A stretch of DNA of 64,000 nucleotides from Parerythrobacter lacustris (GTDB lineage: Bacteria > Pseudomonadota > Alphaproteobacteria > Sphingomonadales > Sphingomonadaceae), in contig NZ_JANKHH010000001.1 of NCBI RefSeq assembly GCF_024626475.1, forward strand, positions 310,001-374,000, in the 5' to 3' direction. A program made the translations under genes and the position numbers. Within the stretch, counting starts at the first letter, position 1. Every line of letters begins with the position of its first letter. This document shows positions 1-9,890 of this stretch, one piece after another. Below the pieces are notes generated by a model. That model saw nothing but the letters and a program-made list of their open reading frames with translations, had not been told where the DNA came from and searched no databases.

Positions 1-926
1 GTGGCGTAGAGATCCGCATCGCTTGCCGCGAGCCGCGCGGCGCTCGCCTGAACGTCGGGGCGATTGACGAGCAGCTGCGAAGGCAGGCTGGCGGGAGCTG
101 CGGGTTGCGCGGGTTCGGGCGCGGGCTGGGCGAGAAGTTCGCGCACCTTGCCGGTCGGTTGCGCGGTCAGCGTGACGAGCCGCCCGACCAGCCGGGCGCG
201 TTCGCTTTCGAGCGCTTCGAGCCGGGTGCGGCTGGCCGCTGCAGCGCTTTCGGCGCGCACCCGGTCGAAGCCCGGCGCGATTCCCGCACGTTCGCGGCTG
301 CCTGCGAGTTGCGCAAGACGTTCTGCGGCACCGAGATCGCTTTCCAGCGCCCGCTGGCGCGCCTCCAGCGTACGCCAGTCGATCACCGAACCGGCAATCT
401 CGGACAGCAGGCCGAGCCGCACCGCCGCCGCGTCGGCCCCCGCCGCATCGACTCGCGCGAGCGCGGCGCGTTCCTGCGCCCGCAGCCGTCCGAACAGGTC
501 GAGATCCCACCCGGCGGTAAGGTTGGCGCTGTAGCTCACCCGCTCGGTGTCGAACGCGATGCCCTGGGGCAGTCCGCTGCCGAACTGCGCGGGATTGGTT
601 CGCTGCCCGGTCACCGATGCAGAGCCATTTACCGATGGCAACCGTTCCGCACCGGCGCGCCCGGCCTGCGCCCGCGCCGCATCGATCCGCGCCAGCGCCT
701 GCGCCAGCGTCGGCGCATCGCTCAGCGCCAGAGCGGCCAGATCGGTGAATGCCGGATCGCCGGTCGGCAGCAGGACCGCGACCGACTGAGCCACGGCGCC
801 CTCGGGCTGGTAGGCGAAGCTGGCCGGAAGCTCGGGCGGTGCGGTCGCGATCTCGGGCGGCGGCCCGGCGACGCAGGCGGCGAGCGCAAGCGCACTCGCA
901 AGCGACAGGGCGAGCCGAATCCTCAC
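1..926 (-). CDS. Efflux outer membrane factor lipoprotein (NodT/OprM type), C-terminus beyond the window
   Basis: This gene encodes the outer membrane channel subunit of a tripartite efflux pump and runs off the left edge, leaving about 308 residues. Reading starts at a GTG at 926 that overlaps the TGA of the upstream fusion-protein gene (GTGA, 923-926), which suggests translational coupling. The N-terminus is a lipoprotein signal ending LALAAC, followed by a Pro/Ala-rich stretch. It continues with the Ala-, Leu- and Arg-rich helical hairpins of the family, and RPDVQASAARLAASDADL lies near the cut end, matching the family's RPDV..AE..L motif. It is the last gene seen of the permease-ATPase-fusion protein operon. 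The GTG start is well supported by the lipobox position. The substrate is unknown. Confidence 0.88.
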   Translation of the reverse strand, partial: MRIRLALSLASALALAACVAGPPPEIATAPPELPASFAYQPEGAVAQSVAVLLPTGDPAFTDLAALALSDAPTLAQALARIDAARAQAGRAGAERLPSVNGSASVTGQRTNPAQFGSGLPQGIAFDTERVSYSANLTAGWDLDLFGRLRAQERAALARVDAAGADAAAVRLGLLSEIAGSVIDWRTLEARQRALESDLGAAERLAQLAGSRERAGIAPGFDRVRAESAAAASRTRLEALESERARLVGRLVTLTAQPTGKVRELLAQPAPEPAQPAAPASLPSQLLVNRPDVQASAARLAASDADLYA

Positions 927-1924
927 TTCGCGTCCTTCGTGCCGGTGTTCTTGGCTGCCGGGATGAAGGCATCGACCTGCTGACCGACGCGAAAAGCGCC
1001 CTTGGCACTTTCAGGCAGGGCATAGATCACCTGCAGCACCCGCACATCGACCCGCTCGCTTGCGCTGTTGGTGAGCGAGCGCTTGGGTACCACCAGCGGT
1101 TCGGCACGAACGAAGCTCGCTTTCACCTGCCGGCCGGCGGCTCCGCGCGGCGAAACCACCGCTTCGGCACCCATGGCCAGCCGCGTCGCCTGCTCTTCGT
1201 CGATATCGATCCGCACATGCAGCGGGCGGGTCTCGCCCATCTCGATGAAAGGTGCGCCGCCCCCGCCGCCCATGGTCGAAAGGTATTCGCCCGGCTTGAT
1301 GTTGACGCTGAGGATCTCGCCCGAGATCGGCGCGCGCACGGTTGCGCGGCCCAGTTCGGTGCGCGCGCTGGCCGCAGCGGCCTGCGCGGAATCGAGCCGC
1401 GCCCGGGCGAGTTGCAGCCGCTGGCTGGCGGCGGATGCCTCGCCCTCTGCGCGGATCACTTCGGCGCGGCTGACTGCGGCGGGATCGTCGATGCTGCGAT
1501 AGAGCGCAAGCTGGCGGCTGGCGGTCGCCTGCGCCGCCTGCGCCTCGGCGATGGCGGCGCGCGCTTCGCCGATCGCGGCGTCGGACTGCTGCAGCTGTGC
1601 GCGGATGGCGCGGGTGTCGACGGTGAACAGCGGCTGGCCCTTCGCAACATAGTCGCCCGGCTGCACCCGCAGGTCGGTGACGAGGCCGGACAACGCTGTG
1701 CCGATCTGGATCACCTCGCTCGACGGTTCGACCACACCCGATCCGGCGACCCTGTCCGCATCGGCGAGTGCACCGGTGGCACGGGGCGGCTCGCGCTCGG
1801 GCTCGCTCAGTTCGCGGTCGGGCAGACGACCGGCGATAAAGATCACCGCGACGATCAGGCCGACCACCGCCAGGATCGGCAGGCCCATGCGCGAGAAGCT
1901 GAAGTTGCGAAGGTTGAAAGCCAT
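923..1924 (-). CDS. HlyD-family membrane fusion (periplasmic adaptor) protein of ABC efflux system
   Basis: This is the periplasmic adaptor (333 aa) that would link the inner membrane ABC transporter to the outer membrane channel. One N-terminal membrane segment (about residues 12-32) precedes a Pro/Glu-rich stretch. A biotinyl-lipoyl half (LRVQPGDYVAKGQPLF) follows, then an Ala/Gln-rich coiled-coil hairpin (about 95-190), the second lipoyl half (RAPISGEILSVNIKPGEYL) and a beta-barrel region. I chose the ATG at 1924 because it lies 13 nt after the ATPase stop codon; an ATG at 1969 would overlap the ATPase end. The gene order permease, ATPase, adaptor, outer membrane factor resembles DevBCA/MacAB-type exporters. 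Substrate unknown. Confidence 0.9.
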   Translation of the reverse strand: MAFNLRNFSFSRMGLPILAVVGLIVAVIFIAGRLPDRELSEPEREPPRATGALADADRVAGSGVVEPSSEVIQIGTALSGLVTDLRVQPGDYVAKGQPLFTVDTRAIRAQLQQSDAAIGEARAAIAEAQAAQATASRQLALYRSIDDPAAVSRAEVIRAEGEASAASQRLQLARARLDSAQAAAASARTELGRATVRAPISGEILSVNIKPGEYLSTMGGGGGAPFIEMGETRPLHVRIDIDEEQATRLAMGAEAVVSPRGAAGRQVKASFVRAEPLVVPKRSLTNSASERVDVRVLQVIYALPESAKGAFRVGQQVDAFIPAAKNTGTKDAK

Positions 1925-1937
1925 GGCGAAGAGGTCC

Positions 1938-2684
1938 CTAGTGGCCGTCCGGCATCGTCGTGCCGTCATGGGTGATGCGCCCGTCTTCCAGCTGGATGAT
2001 CCGGTCGGCGAGGTCGAAAATGCGGTTGTCGTGGGTGACGATGATGCAGGCGCGGTCGGCGGCGACCGCGACTTCGCGCAGCAGGTCCATCACCCGGCGG
2101 CCCGAACTCGCATCGAGCGCGGCGGTCGGCTCGTCGCACACCACCAGCCGCGGCTCGTGGACCAGCGCGCGGGCGATGGCGACGCGCTGCTGCTGCCCGC
2201 CCGACAGCTGGTTCGGCAGCTTGTCGGCCTGATTGCCGATGTTGAGCCGCTCGAGCATGGCCTTGGCCCGTTCGCGCGCTTCGAGCCGGCCCATCCCTTG
2301 CGCGATCAGCGGCACGGCGGCGTTGCTGGCGGCGTCGATCGAGGGGATGAGGTTGTACTGCTGGAAGATAAAGCCGATGTTTTGCAGCCGGAACTTGACC
2401 AGCTCGGTGTCCGACAGTCTGTAGATATCCGTCCCGAACACCTTCACCTCGCCCAGCGTAGGGTAGAGGATCCCGCACATGATCGAGATCAGCGTGGTCT
2501 TGCCCGACCCGCTTTCGCCGACCACGAAGGTCAGCTCGCCGGCGCGGATATCGGTGTCGATGCCGTGCAGCACGGTGATCGTCTGCTGTCCCGCCTTGAA
2601 GTCGCGCGTGACCCCGCGGGTGCAGATCGCGGCATCGGGTTTGCAGCCGCCGATGGCAGAGGGATCCATTATCGTCGCCATCAT
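1938..2684 (-). CDS. ABC transporter ATP-binding protein (LolD/MacB/DevA type)
   Basis: This is the cytoplasmic ATPase (248 aa) that powers the exporter. Walker A is GESGSGKT, the Q-loop is in FIFQQYNLIPS, the signature is LSGGQQQRVAIARAL, Walker B is LVVCDEPTAALD, and the H-loop is IIVTHD. FQQYNL and the short single-domain size are typical of the MacB/LolD/FtsE group that pairs with FtsX-like permeases. The first ATG (2684) overlaps the permease stop by ATGA, and a second ATG follows immediately, so either could be used. It is co-transcribed with the permease upstream and the adaptor downstream. Confidence 0.93.
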   Translation of the reverse strand: MMATIMDPSAIGGCKPDAAICTRGVTRDFKAGQQTITVLHGIDTDIRAGELTFVVGESGSGKTTLISIMCGILYPTLGEVKVFGTDIYRLSDTELVKFRLQNIGFIFQQYNLIPSIDAASNAAVPLIAQGMGRLEARERAKAMLERLNIGNQADKLPNQLSGGQQQRVAIARALVHEPRLVVCDEPTAALDASSGRRVMDLLREVAVAADRACIIVTHDNRIFDLADRIIQLEDGRITHDGTTMPDGH

Positions 2685-3817
2685 CTGAACACCGAGGCGG
2701 GTTCGGTCTTGAACACGCTGCGCAGCGCCAGTGTGCCGGTAATCGCCAAAATCACGATGACCGCGCCGAGACTGATCAGCGGGATCTGCCAGGGGATGTA
2801 GAAGCCCTTGAAGAACGGATTGCCGCTGAAGGCCCACATGAAGCCGACCGTGCCCAGCACGCCGAAGCCATAGCCGATGAAGCCGACCAGCCCGGCCTGC
2901 GCCGCGACCATCCTCAGGATCCGGCCATTGGTCACCCCGATCGCCTTCAGAGCACCGAACTGCTTGATGTTGTCGCGGATGAACAGGCTGAAGGTCAGCC
3001 CGACAATCGCCACGCCGACCACGAAGCCGAGCACCACGGTGATCCCGAAATTGGTCGGGATGCCGGTGTTCTCGATGATGAAATCTACCCCCGCCTGGGC
3101 GAATTCGTCGCGGGTTTCGGCCTTGAGGCCGGTATCGCGCTCGATCCGGTCGGCGACTTCGGCGGCGGTCTGCCCCTCGCTCACCCCGACCAGCACAAAG
3201 CTCAGCCGGTTGCGCGTGCCCGGGACATAGCGCAGCGCCTGGCTGTATTTGGTGTAGAGCGTGACCTGGCTGGTGAAGCTGGGAATCGAATCCGCGATTC
3301 CGCGGATCACCGCACGCTGGTCGTTGAGTTCGAGCCGTTCGCCAATGGGGTCGACATCCGCGCCGAACATATTGATCGTGCCTACGTCGTCGATGATCAC
3401 GCTGTCGGGCTGCGACAGCACGTCGATGCTGCCGCTCGCCATCCGCTTGGGCAGGCCGATCAGCGTCGCATCGTCGACCCCGATGATGGCGACGCCTTCG
3501 AGATCGCCGTCCTTGGTCCGCACCGATGCGGCGGCGCGCAGATGCGGCACCGCCCATTCCACCCCGCGCACCCCGCGCACCTTGTCGAGCGCGGTCGAGG
3601 GCAGGGCATAGGCGACATCGGTGGTGCGGCTGACCGGGTCCATCACCCATACCTGCGCCTCGCCCACATTGTACGCACCGCTCGCCCCGCGTTCGATCAG
3701 ATTGACGAAGATCGTCAGCTGCTGGGTGATGAGGAGGGTGGAAAAGGCGATGCCGAACAGCAGACCGTAGAACTTCTGCCGGTCCCCGGTGAGCATGCGG
3801 ATGGCAATCCAGATCAC
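2681..3817 (-). CDS. ABC transporter permease, FtsX/DevC-like
   Basis: This is the inner membrane permease (378 aa). The N-terminal membrane helix (about residues 17-40) is followed by a large periplasmic domain (MacB-PCD-like, roughly 40-245) and three C-terminal helices, the usual FtsX-superfamily plan of four membrane segments. The start is a GTG at 3817 with GGAAAGG about 8 nt upstream. It is the first gene of the efflux operon and is transcribed away from the TetR gene. The promoter must lie in 3818-3905, where the two TetR-type inverted repeats sit, so repression by that regulator is likely (inference). Confidence 0.88.
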   Translation of the reverse strand: MIWIAIRMLTGDRQKFYGLLFGIAFSTLLITQQLTIFVNLIERGASGAYNVGEAQVWVMDPVSRTTDVAYALPSTALDKVRGVRGVEWAVPHLRAAASVRTKDGDLEGVAIIGVDDATLIGLPKRMASGSIDVLSQPDSVIIDDVGTINMFGADVDPIGERLELNDQRAVIRGIADSIPSFTSQVTLYTKYSQALRYVPGTRNRLSFVLVGVSEGQTAAEVADRIERDTGLKAETRDEFAQAGVDFIIENTGIPTNFGITVVLGFVVGVAIVGLTFSLFIRDNIKQFGALKAIGVTNGRILRMVAAQAGLVGFIGYGFGVLGTVGFMWAFSGNPFFKGFYIPWQIPLISLGAVIVILAITGTLALRSVFKTEPASVFR

Positions 3818-3870
3818 GCGGAACCTTTCCGAAGGGCGGGGTTGCGGAAGAATGCGAGTCGCGCCATTAT

Positions 3871-3904
3871 TGAACGGCAGCGTTTAATTGAACGGAGTCG
3901 TTCA
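3871..3904. promoter_or_regulatory. Two putative TetR operators in divergent promoter region
   Basis: Two 12-bp imperfect-centre inverted repeats with the same arms occur 18 bp apart: AACGGCAGCGTT (3873-3884) and AACGGAGTCGTT (3891-3902). Both follow AACG-N4-CGTT, and both are preceded by TTG. They lie between the divergent efflux operon and tetR genes and cover the likely tetR ribosome-binding site (GGAG, 3893-3896). This is the classic arrangement for autorepression plus repression of a neighbouring pump; binding itself is inferred. Confidence 0.75.
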
Positions 3905-3906
3905 TT

Positions 3907-4533
3907 TTGTCAACTCCCCCGGTCAAGCGAATCGGTCGCCCGGCAGACGAGGCCAAGCACGCGGCAATCGTCGAGGCGGCATCGCATGCGTTCTTCGATG
4001 TCGGCTATGCCGCAGCTACGATCGAGGGCATCGCGGCGGAAGCCGGGGTGTCGAAGGTCACGGTTTACAACCATTTCGGCGACAAGCGCGCGCTGTTCAT
4101 TGCTGCTGTGGAGCAGGAATGTGGCGCAATGCGCAGCCATTTCGCAATCGATCCGGCCGGTTGCGGTTCGATCCGCGACCGGCTGCGCGCGATCGGCACG
4201 GCGATGGTGGCGTTCCTCTCACGCGAGGAGATGGTGCAGTTCGACCGGCGCATCGCGGCCGAGACCGAGCGCGATCCCGAGATCGGCCTGGTGTTCCTCG
4301 AAAACGGCCCGCGGCGGATGAAGCAGCTTTTTGCGGCGATGCTGCAGGTGGCGGTCGGGCGCGGCGAACTGGCGATAGGCGACACCGATCTCGCGACCGA
4401 ACAATTCGTCTCGATGTGCAAGGGCATGGGCGATCTCGAACGTCGATTCGGCGCGCCGCGCGATGCGGAGCTCGACCGCAGGCGGATCGACGGCGCGGTG
4501 GAGGTATTCCTGCGCGCCTATGCGGTCGATTAG
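3907..4533 (+). CDS. TetR/AcrR family transcriptional regulator
   Basis: This is a DNA-binding repressor of 208 aa. The N-terminal helix-turn-helix is clear (IEGIAAEAGVSKVTVYNHFG, about residues 39-58) and is followed by an all-helical ligand domain resembling the AefR-like/TetR_C_7 type. The only reasonable start is TTG at 3907, preceded by GGAG at about 10 nt; no ATG is available. It is divergent from the efflux operon and its own leader contains the two operators, so it probably represses both itself and the pump until a substrate binds. The ligand cannot be deduced. Confidence 0.92.
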   Translation: MSTPPVKRIGRPADEAKHAAIVEAASHAFFDVGYAAATIEGIAAEAGVSKVTVYNHFGDKRALFIAAVEQECGAMRSHFAIDPAGCGSIRDRLRAIGTAMVAFLSREEMVQFDRRIAAETERDPEIGLVFLENGPRRMKQLFAAMLQVAVGRGELAIGDTDLATEQFVSMCKGMGDLERRFGAPRDAELDRRRIDGAVEVFLRAYAVD

Positions 4534-4573
4534 CGCAATCGGAAATTCGCGCAGCCGCAACCGGCGCGTCAAC

Positions 4574-4601
4574 TTGCCATTCACCGCCTTGCGCCTACAT
4601 T
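4574..4601 (+). promoter_or_regulatory. Possible sigma-70 type promoter of ftsH
   Basis: TTGCCA (4574-4579) and TACATT (4596-4601) are separated by 16 nt and lie 28 nt before the ftsH start codon. This is a visual match only. No heat-shock sigma-32 type consensus is obvious nearby. Confidence 0.35.
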
Positions 4602-4629
4602 GGCGGGGAACGAAAGGACTCCGGTTTCG

Positions 4630-6579
<1,950 letters not shown>

Positions 6580-6605
6580 TCGGCCACTTTGGTCATCCAA
6601 CCCGC

Positions 6606-6625
6606 GCCTGTCGCTGCGGGCAGGC
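6606..6625. terminator. Hairpin between convergent ftsH and parA-like gene
   Basis: GCCTG pairs with CAGGC around a 10-nt centre that can extend the stem to seven pairs with one G-T. It lies in the 49-nt gap between the two convergent stop codons. It lacks a T-run on either side, so a role in termination is only possible. Confidence 0.3.
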
Positions 6626-6628
6626 CGA

Positions 6629-7360
6629 TCAGCCTTTGGCGAGCTTGCGTTCGATTCCTTGCCATAGTGCGGCGATGCACCGCGCGCTCGGGCTTGTGGA
6701 GGCAAAGTCCCCCACCGGTGCCCGGCGAACCGCACATTGCTCGATCGCGCTCGACCACGGGATCACAGGCCAGTTGGGGTTAGCTTCCAGTGCTGTGCAG
6801 TGCAATGTCCGGCGCCGGTCAATCATCGACAGCACTGGCAGCATCGGGGGGTGCCGCTTGCCCGATTCCCTGACCGCTTCGGCCACCAGCTCGAACGCGC
6901 GGCTGGAAAGCGGTGACGGGGGAAGCGGCACCACCACCAAATCGGCCGCGCGCAGCACCTGTGCGCTGACCTCGTTGAGCACCGGCGGACAGTCGAGCAC
7001 GATCCGCGGATAGACCTTGCCCAGTCCGGCCGCAATGCTGGCCAGGCGGCGCTTCTTGCCGATACTGGCCAGCTGCCGGTCGAGCGCCCACAGGCTTTCG
7101 TCTGCAGGTAGCACGTCAAGTCTTGGGTATGCGGTCGACTGGATCAGGCTGAGCGGATTGCGTTCCCGTGCGAACATTCTGCCGGCGCGTTTCTTGCGGG
7201 AAGGGTCGAGTCCCATGAGGAAAGCTGCGCCCCCGGCCGCGTCAAGATCCCACAACAGTGTTCGATGTGTGCCTTCGGCAGCCGAGCACCACGCGAGGTT
7301 CGCGGCCAGCGTCGTCTTCCCGACTCCGCCCTTCACACTGTAGACCGCAATGACTGGCAT
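6629..7360 (-). CDS. ParA/MinD-like ATPase, orphan
   Basis: This is a P-loop ATPase of 243 aa of the ParA/MinD/Soj class. The deviant Walker A (KGGVGKTT, residues 9-16) carries both the signature and the P-loop lysine. Later motifs are LLWDLDAAGGAA and IVLDCPPVLNEVSAQVLRAA, the latter being the switch II/Walker B region. No ParB or parS-like partner is visible, so chromosome segregation is not implied. It starts 4 nt after the DUF3667 gene stops, on the same strand, so the two form an operon and may act together at the membrane. Small ParA proteins of this kind position other cargos; the cargo here is unknown. Confidence 0.85.
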   Translation of the reverse strand: MPVIAVYSVKGGVGKTTLAANLAWCSAAEGTHRTLLWDLDAAGGAAFLMGLDPSRKKRAGRMFARERNPLSLIQSTAYPRLDVLPADESLWALDRQLASIGKKRRLASIAAGLGKVYPRIVLDCPPVLNEVSAQVLRAADLVVVPLPPSPLSSRAFELVAEAVRESGKRHPPMLPVLSMIDRRRTLHCTALEANPNWPVIPWSSAIEQCAVRRAPVGDFASTSPSARCIAALWQGIERKLAKG

Positions 7361-7364
7361 CGCC

Positions 7365-8429
7365 CTAGAACGCCCCCAGCACCAGAAGCGCCTGCAGAAA
7401 CAGAATCACCACGATCCAGATAAACAGGCTCAGCGCCATCAAACGCCACAAGGCGGAAAAGCGCGACAGCGAATAGGTGCCGCGCAATTGCTTGTAGAGG
7501 TGGATCGGCGGGATCACCAGCAGCGCAGCAAACACCCCGAAACCGAGCGCGTCGATCGTGCCGAGGAGCGACAGGGTTATGAACAGCAGCGACATGAAGG
7601 CGAGCGAGTAGGTCACGAAGATCGCGTGGTCATAGGCCTTGTATTGGCGCCGCCACAGGAACAGCAGCCACACGAAGGGGATCGACAGCGGGATCAGCAA
7701 CCAGCTGAATTTGTAGCTGTTGCTCTGAAGCTTGTAGAGCATCAGCGTAGGGTTCTTGCGCCACTTGGCGACAATGCCCTCGTCGATCGACTTGATGCCG
7801 GTGATATTGGCGTCGATCTGCACCGGGCTACCGGCCCTGATCCGGCCGCCCAATGTCATGCCGTCGATCATATCCTCGACCGCTTTCAAGTCACTTTCCG
7901 CCTCGCTGCGGGCCGGGGCGTCCGCCGGAAGGCTGGCGATGACCTTCTCCAAACGGTCCCTCTCCGCCTCGAGACCACGGCTCGCCTCGGCATGGGTAGC
8001 GCCGGAAATCTCGGGGCTGATATCGCTGGGCGTCGTCAGACCCACCGCCTGGAAGACCGCGAACATGAGGAAGACGGAGAACAGGAACATCGCCATCGGG
8101 CTGACGTGGCGGGCGCGCTTGCCTTCGATGTATTCGCGGGTCAGCCGGCCCGGCTTGAACAGCAGCAAGGGCAGGGTGTTCCACAGTTTGCCGTCGAGAT
8201 GCAGCACCCCATGGACCAGATCGTGCAGGATGCCGGAGATGCTGCGGTGGATATGCGCCTTTTGCCCGCAAGCCTGACAGAAGCTGCCGACCAGCGCGGT
8301 GCCGCAGTTCAGGCATTCGCCACCGGGCTCGCCATCGGGCGGTATGGCATTGCCCTGCTTTCGCCCGGCAACCCGCGCCCACAGCCCGCCTTCGCTTGCG
8401 GTGCCAAGCGCTTCGCCGATCTCGCTCAT
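7365..8429 (-). CDS. DUF3667 domain membrane protein
   Basis: This 354-aa protein has an N-terminal zinc-ribbon-like segment, CLNCGTALVGSFCQACGQK (four cysteines in two CxxC pairs, about residues 38-56), a hallmark of DUF3667. An amphipathic helical region and one membrane segment follow (MAMFLFSVFLMFAVFQAVG), then a long soluble helical loop, and three to four membrane helices near the C-terminus. I chose ATG 8429 because GGGGAGG sits just upstream; an in-frame start at 8498 has none. It is the first gene of a two-gene operon with the ParA-like ATPase. Biochemical function is unknown. Confidence 0.82.
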   Translation of the reverse strand: MSEIGEALGTASEGGLWARVAGRKQGNAIPPDGEPGGECLNCGTALVGSFCQACGQKAHIHRSISGILHDLVHGVLHLDGKLWNTLPLLLFKPGRLTREYIEGKRARHVSPMAMFLFSVFLMFAVFQAVGLTTPSDISPEISGATHAEASRGLEAERDRLEKVIASLPADAPARSEAESDLKAVEDMIDGMTLGGRIRAGSPVQIDANITGIKSIDEGIVAKWRKNPTLMLYKLQSNSYKFSWLLIPLSIPFVWLLFLWRRQYKAYDHAIFVTYSLAFMSLLFITLSLLGTIDALGFGVFAALLVIPPIHLYKQLRGTYSLSRFSALWRLMALSLFIWIVVILFLQALLVLGAF

Positions 8430-8527
8430 GAACCCTCCCCAGGTGTCCGGAACAGTATAGTGGCGCACATTGCGCGCGCAACGAAGCTGTGCTTGCAATC
8501 GGCGGCGTCAGGGCCAAGATGTAGCCA

Positions 8528-9349
8528 ATGGAGCTGTTCGGTCTCGATGCAACTGTGCTGTCCCTGGCGATCGTCGCAATCGGCTTCGTACTGTTTGCCG
8601 GGATCGAATTGCTGGTCCCGTTTCGCAGGCTCACTCAGCCCCGGCTGCGGCGCTGGGTGACCAATCTGGCGCTGTTTGCGCTCGACAGTCTGGCGCTGCG
8701 GATTCTGTTGCCGCTCGCCATGATCGGAGCCGCGCTGGTCGCCGAGGACAGGGGCTGGGGCCTGTTCAATGCGCTCGACTGGCCGCTCTGGCTGGAGGCG
8801 CTGCTGACAATCCTCCTGCTCGACCTCGCACTCTACTTCCAACACTGGGCGACGCATCGCATCCCGCTGCTGTGGCGCATGCACCGGGTGCATCACGTCG
8901 ATCGCGATTTCGATATCACCACCGCCGCGCGGTTCCATCCGTTCGAAATCGTCCTGTCGATGGTCTACAAGATGGGGGTGGTCGCCCTTTTCGGGATGGC
9001 TCCGCTCGCGGTGTTCGTCTTCGTCACCGGCTTCACGGTTCTGACGCTGTGGACCCATTCCAACCTGTCGCTGCCGCCGGCGACCGAACGGGTGGTGCGC
9101 GCGGCGATCGTCACTCCCGACATGCACCGCATCCACCATTCGGTGATCCGGCGCGAGACCGACAGCAACTACGGCACCTTCCTGTCGGGCTGGGACCGGC
9201 TGTTCGGCACCTATGTAGGCGAAGCGAGCAGGCCGCAAAGGTCGATTGCCATCGGCCTCGCCAACTATCAGGACGACCGTCCGACGCGGTTCGGCTGGAG
9301 CCTGCTGGTTCCGTTCCTGCCCGACCAGGGTGAGGAAAGGCATGAGTAA
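8528..9349 (+). CDS. Sterol desaturase / fatty acid hydroxylase family protein
   Basis: This is a membrane-bound non-haem di-iron oxygenase of 273 aa. The histidine boxes are in order: HWATH (HX3H), HRVHHVD (HX2HH) and HRIHHS (HX2HH). Four to five hydrophobic segments surround them. The family acts on lipid or carotenoid-like substrates; the actual substrate cannot be read from the sequence. It is monocistronic and convergent with rpoZ, separated from it by a strong bidirectional terminator. Confidence 0.88.
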   Translation: MELFGLDATVLSLAIVAIGFVLFAGIELLVPFRRLTQPRLRRWVTNLALFALDSLALRILLPLAMIGAALVAEDRGWGLFNALDWPLWLEALLTILLLDLALYFQHWATHRIPLLWRMHRVHHVDRDFDITTAARFHPFEIVLSMVYKMGVVALFGMAPLAVFVFVTGFTVLTLWTHSNLSLPPATERVVRAAIVTPDMHRIHHSVIRRETDSNYGTFLSGWDRLFGTYVGEASRPQRSIAIGLANYQDDRPTRFGWSLLVPFLPDQGEERHE

Positions 9350-9362
9350 GGCGCGGCAAAAC

Positions 9363-9396
9363 GAAAAAGGGCCGCCCGAACGGGCAGCCCTCGTTT
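9363..9396. terminator. Bidirectional rho-independent terminator
   Basis: A hairpin at 9369-9390 pairs GGGC-GCCCG with CGGGC-GCCC around an AA loop, with one internal mismatch. It has an A-run on its left (T-run for the minus strand) and T-rich sequence on its right. It lies between the convergent sterol desaturase gene and rpoZ and can serve both. Confidence 0.8.
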
Positions 9397-9415
9397 CTTG
9401 TATCGCCGGAAGCGA

Positions 9416-9760
9416 TCAGCCGTCGTAGTCGCCGCCGATGCTGGTCGAGCGCGCGGGGGCCGAGGCGGTGATCCGGAGCGCTTCGGCCGACTGGCTGAGC
9501 GAGCCGATTTCATCCGCCTCGTCTTCGTCATCCGGCAGAATCTTCTGCAGGTTGACGACCACCGCCTCGTGCAGGTCCTTCGGGCGGATCGTCTGCTCGG
9601 CGATTTCGCGCAGGGCGACGACCGGGTTCTTGTCGCGGTCGCGGTCGATGGTCATTTCGGCCCCGCCCGAAATCTCTCGCGCGCGCTGCGCGGCAAGCAG
9701 GACGAGATCGAACCGGTTGGGGACCTTGTCGACACAATCTTCGACGGTTACGCGCGCCAT
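9416..9760 (-). CDS. rpoZ: DNA-directed RNA polymerase omega subunit
   Basis: The omega subunit (114 aa) helps assemble RNA polymerase. [20 protein letters not shown] and LAAQRAREI are the family's signature N-terminal helices; the C-terminal part is acidic and variable. I chose ATG 9760, which matches family starts and has GGAG about 9 nt upstream, over an in-frame ATG at 9802. In many alphaproteobacteria rpoZ precedes relA/spoT; here it stands alone with a terminator directly after it. Confidence 0.95.
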   Translation of the reverse strand: MARVTVEDCVDKVPNRFDLVLLAAQRAREISGGAEMTIDRDRDKNPVVALREIAEQTIRPKDLHEAVVVNLQKILPDDEDEADEIGSLSQSAEALRITASAPARSTSIGGDYDG

Positions 9761-9890
9761 AGGGCACTCCGATAGGCTGGTGTTTGCAGGAAAGTGCGCC
9801 ACTTAGGGTCGGGCCGGTGCGGAGTCAAGGAAATGCGCCCCGGTGCAGGGCGCGCTTGCCGTCAGCCGCGACACCCGCCACATAACGGCG

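Noticed and set aside
749-1975. Long plus-strand open frame across the fusion protein gene
   Set aside because: The minus strand contains clear lipoyl and coiled-coil motifs; the plus frame is a low-complexity Arg/Gly shadow.
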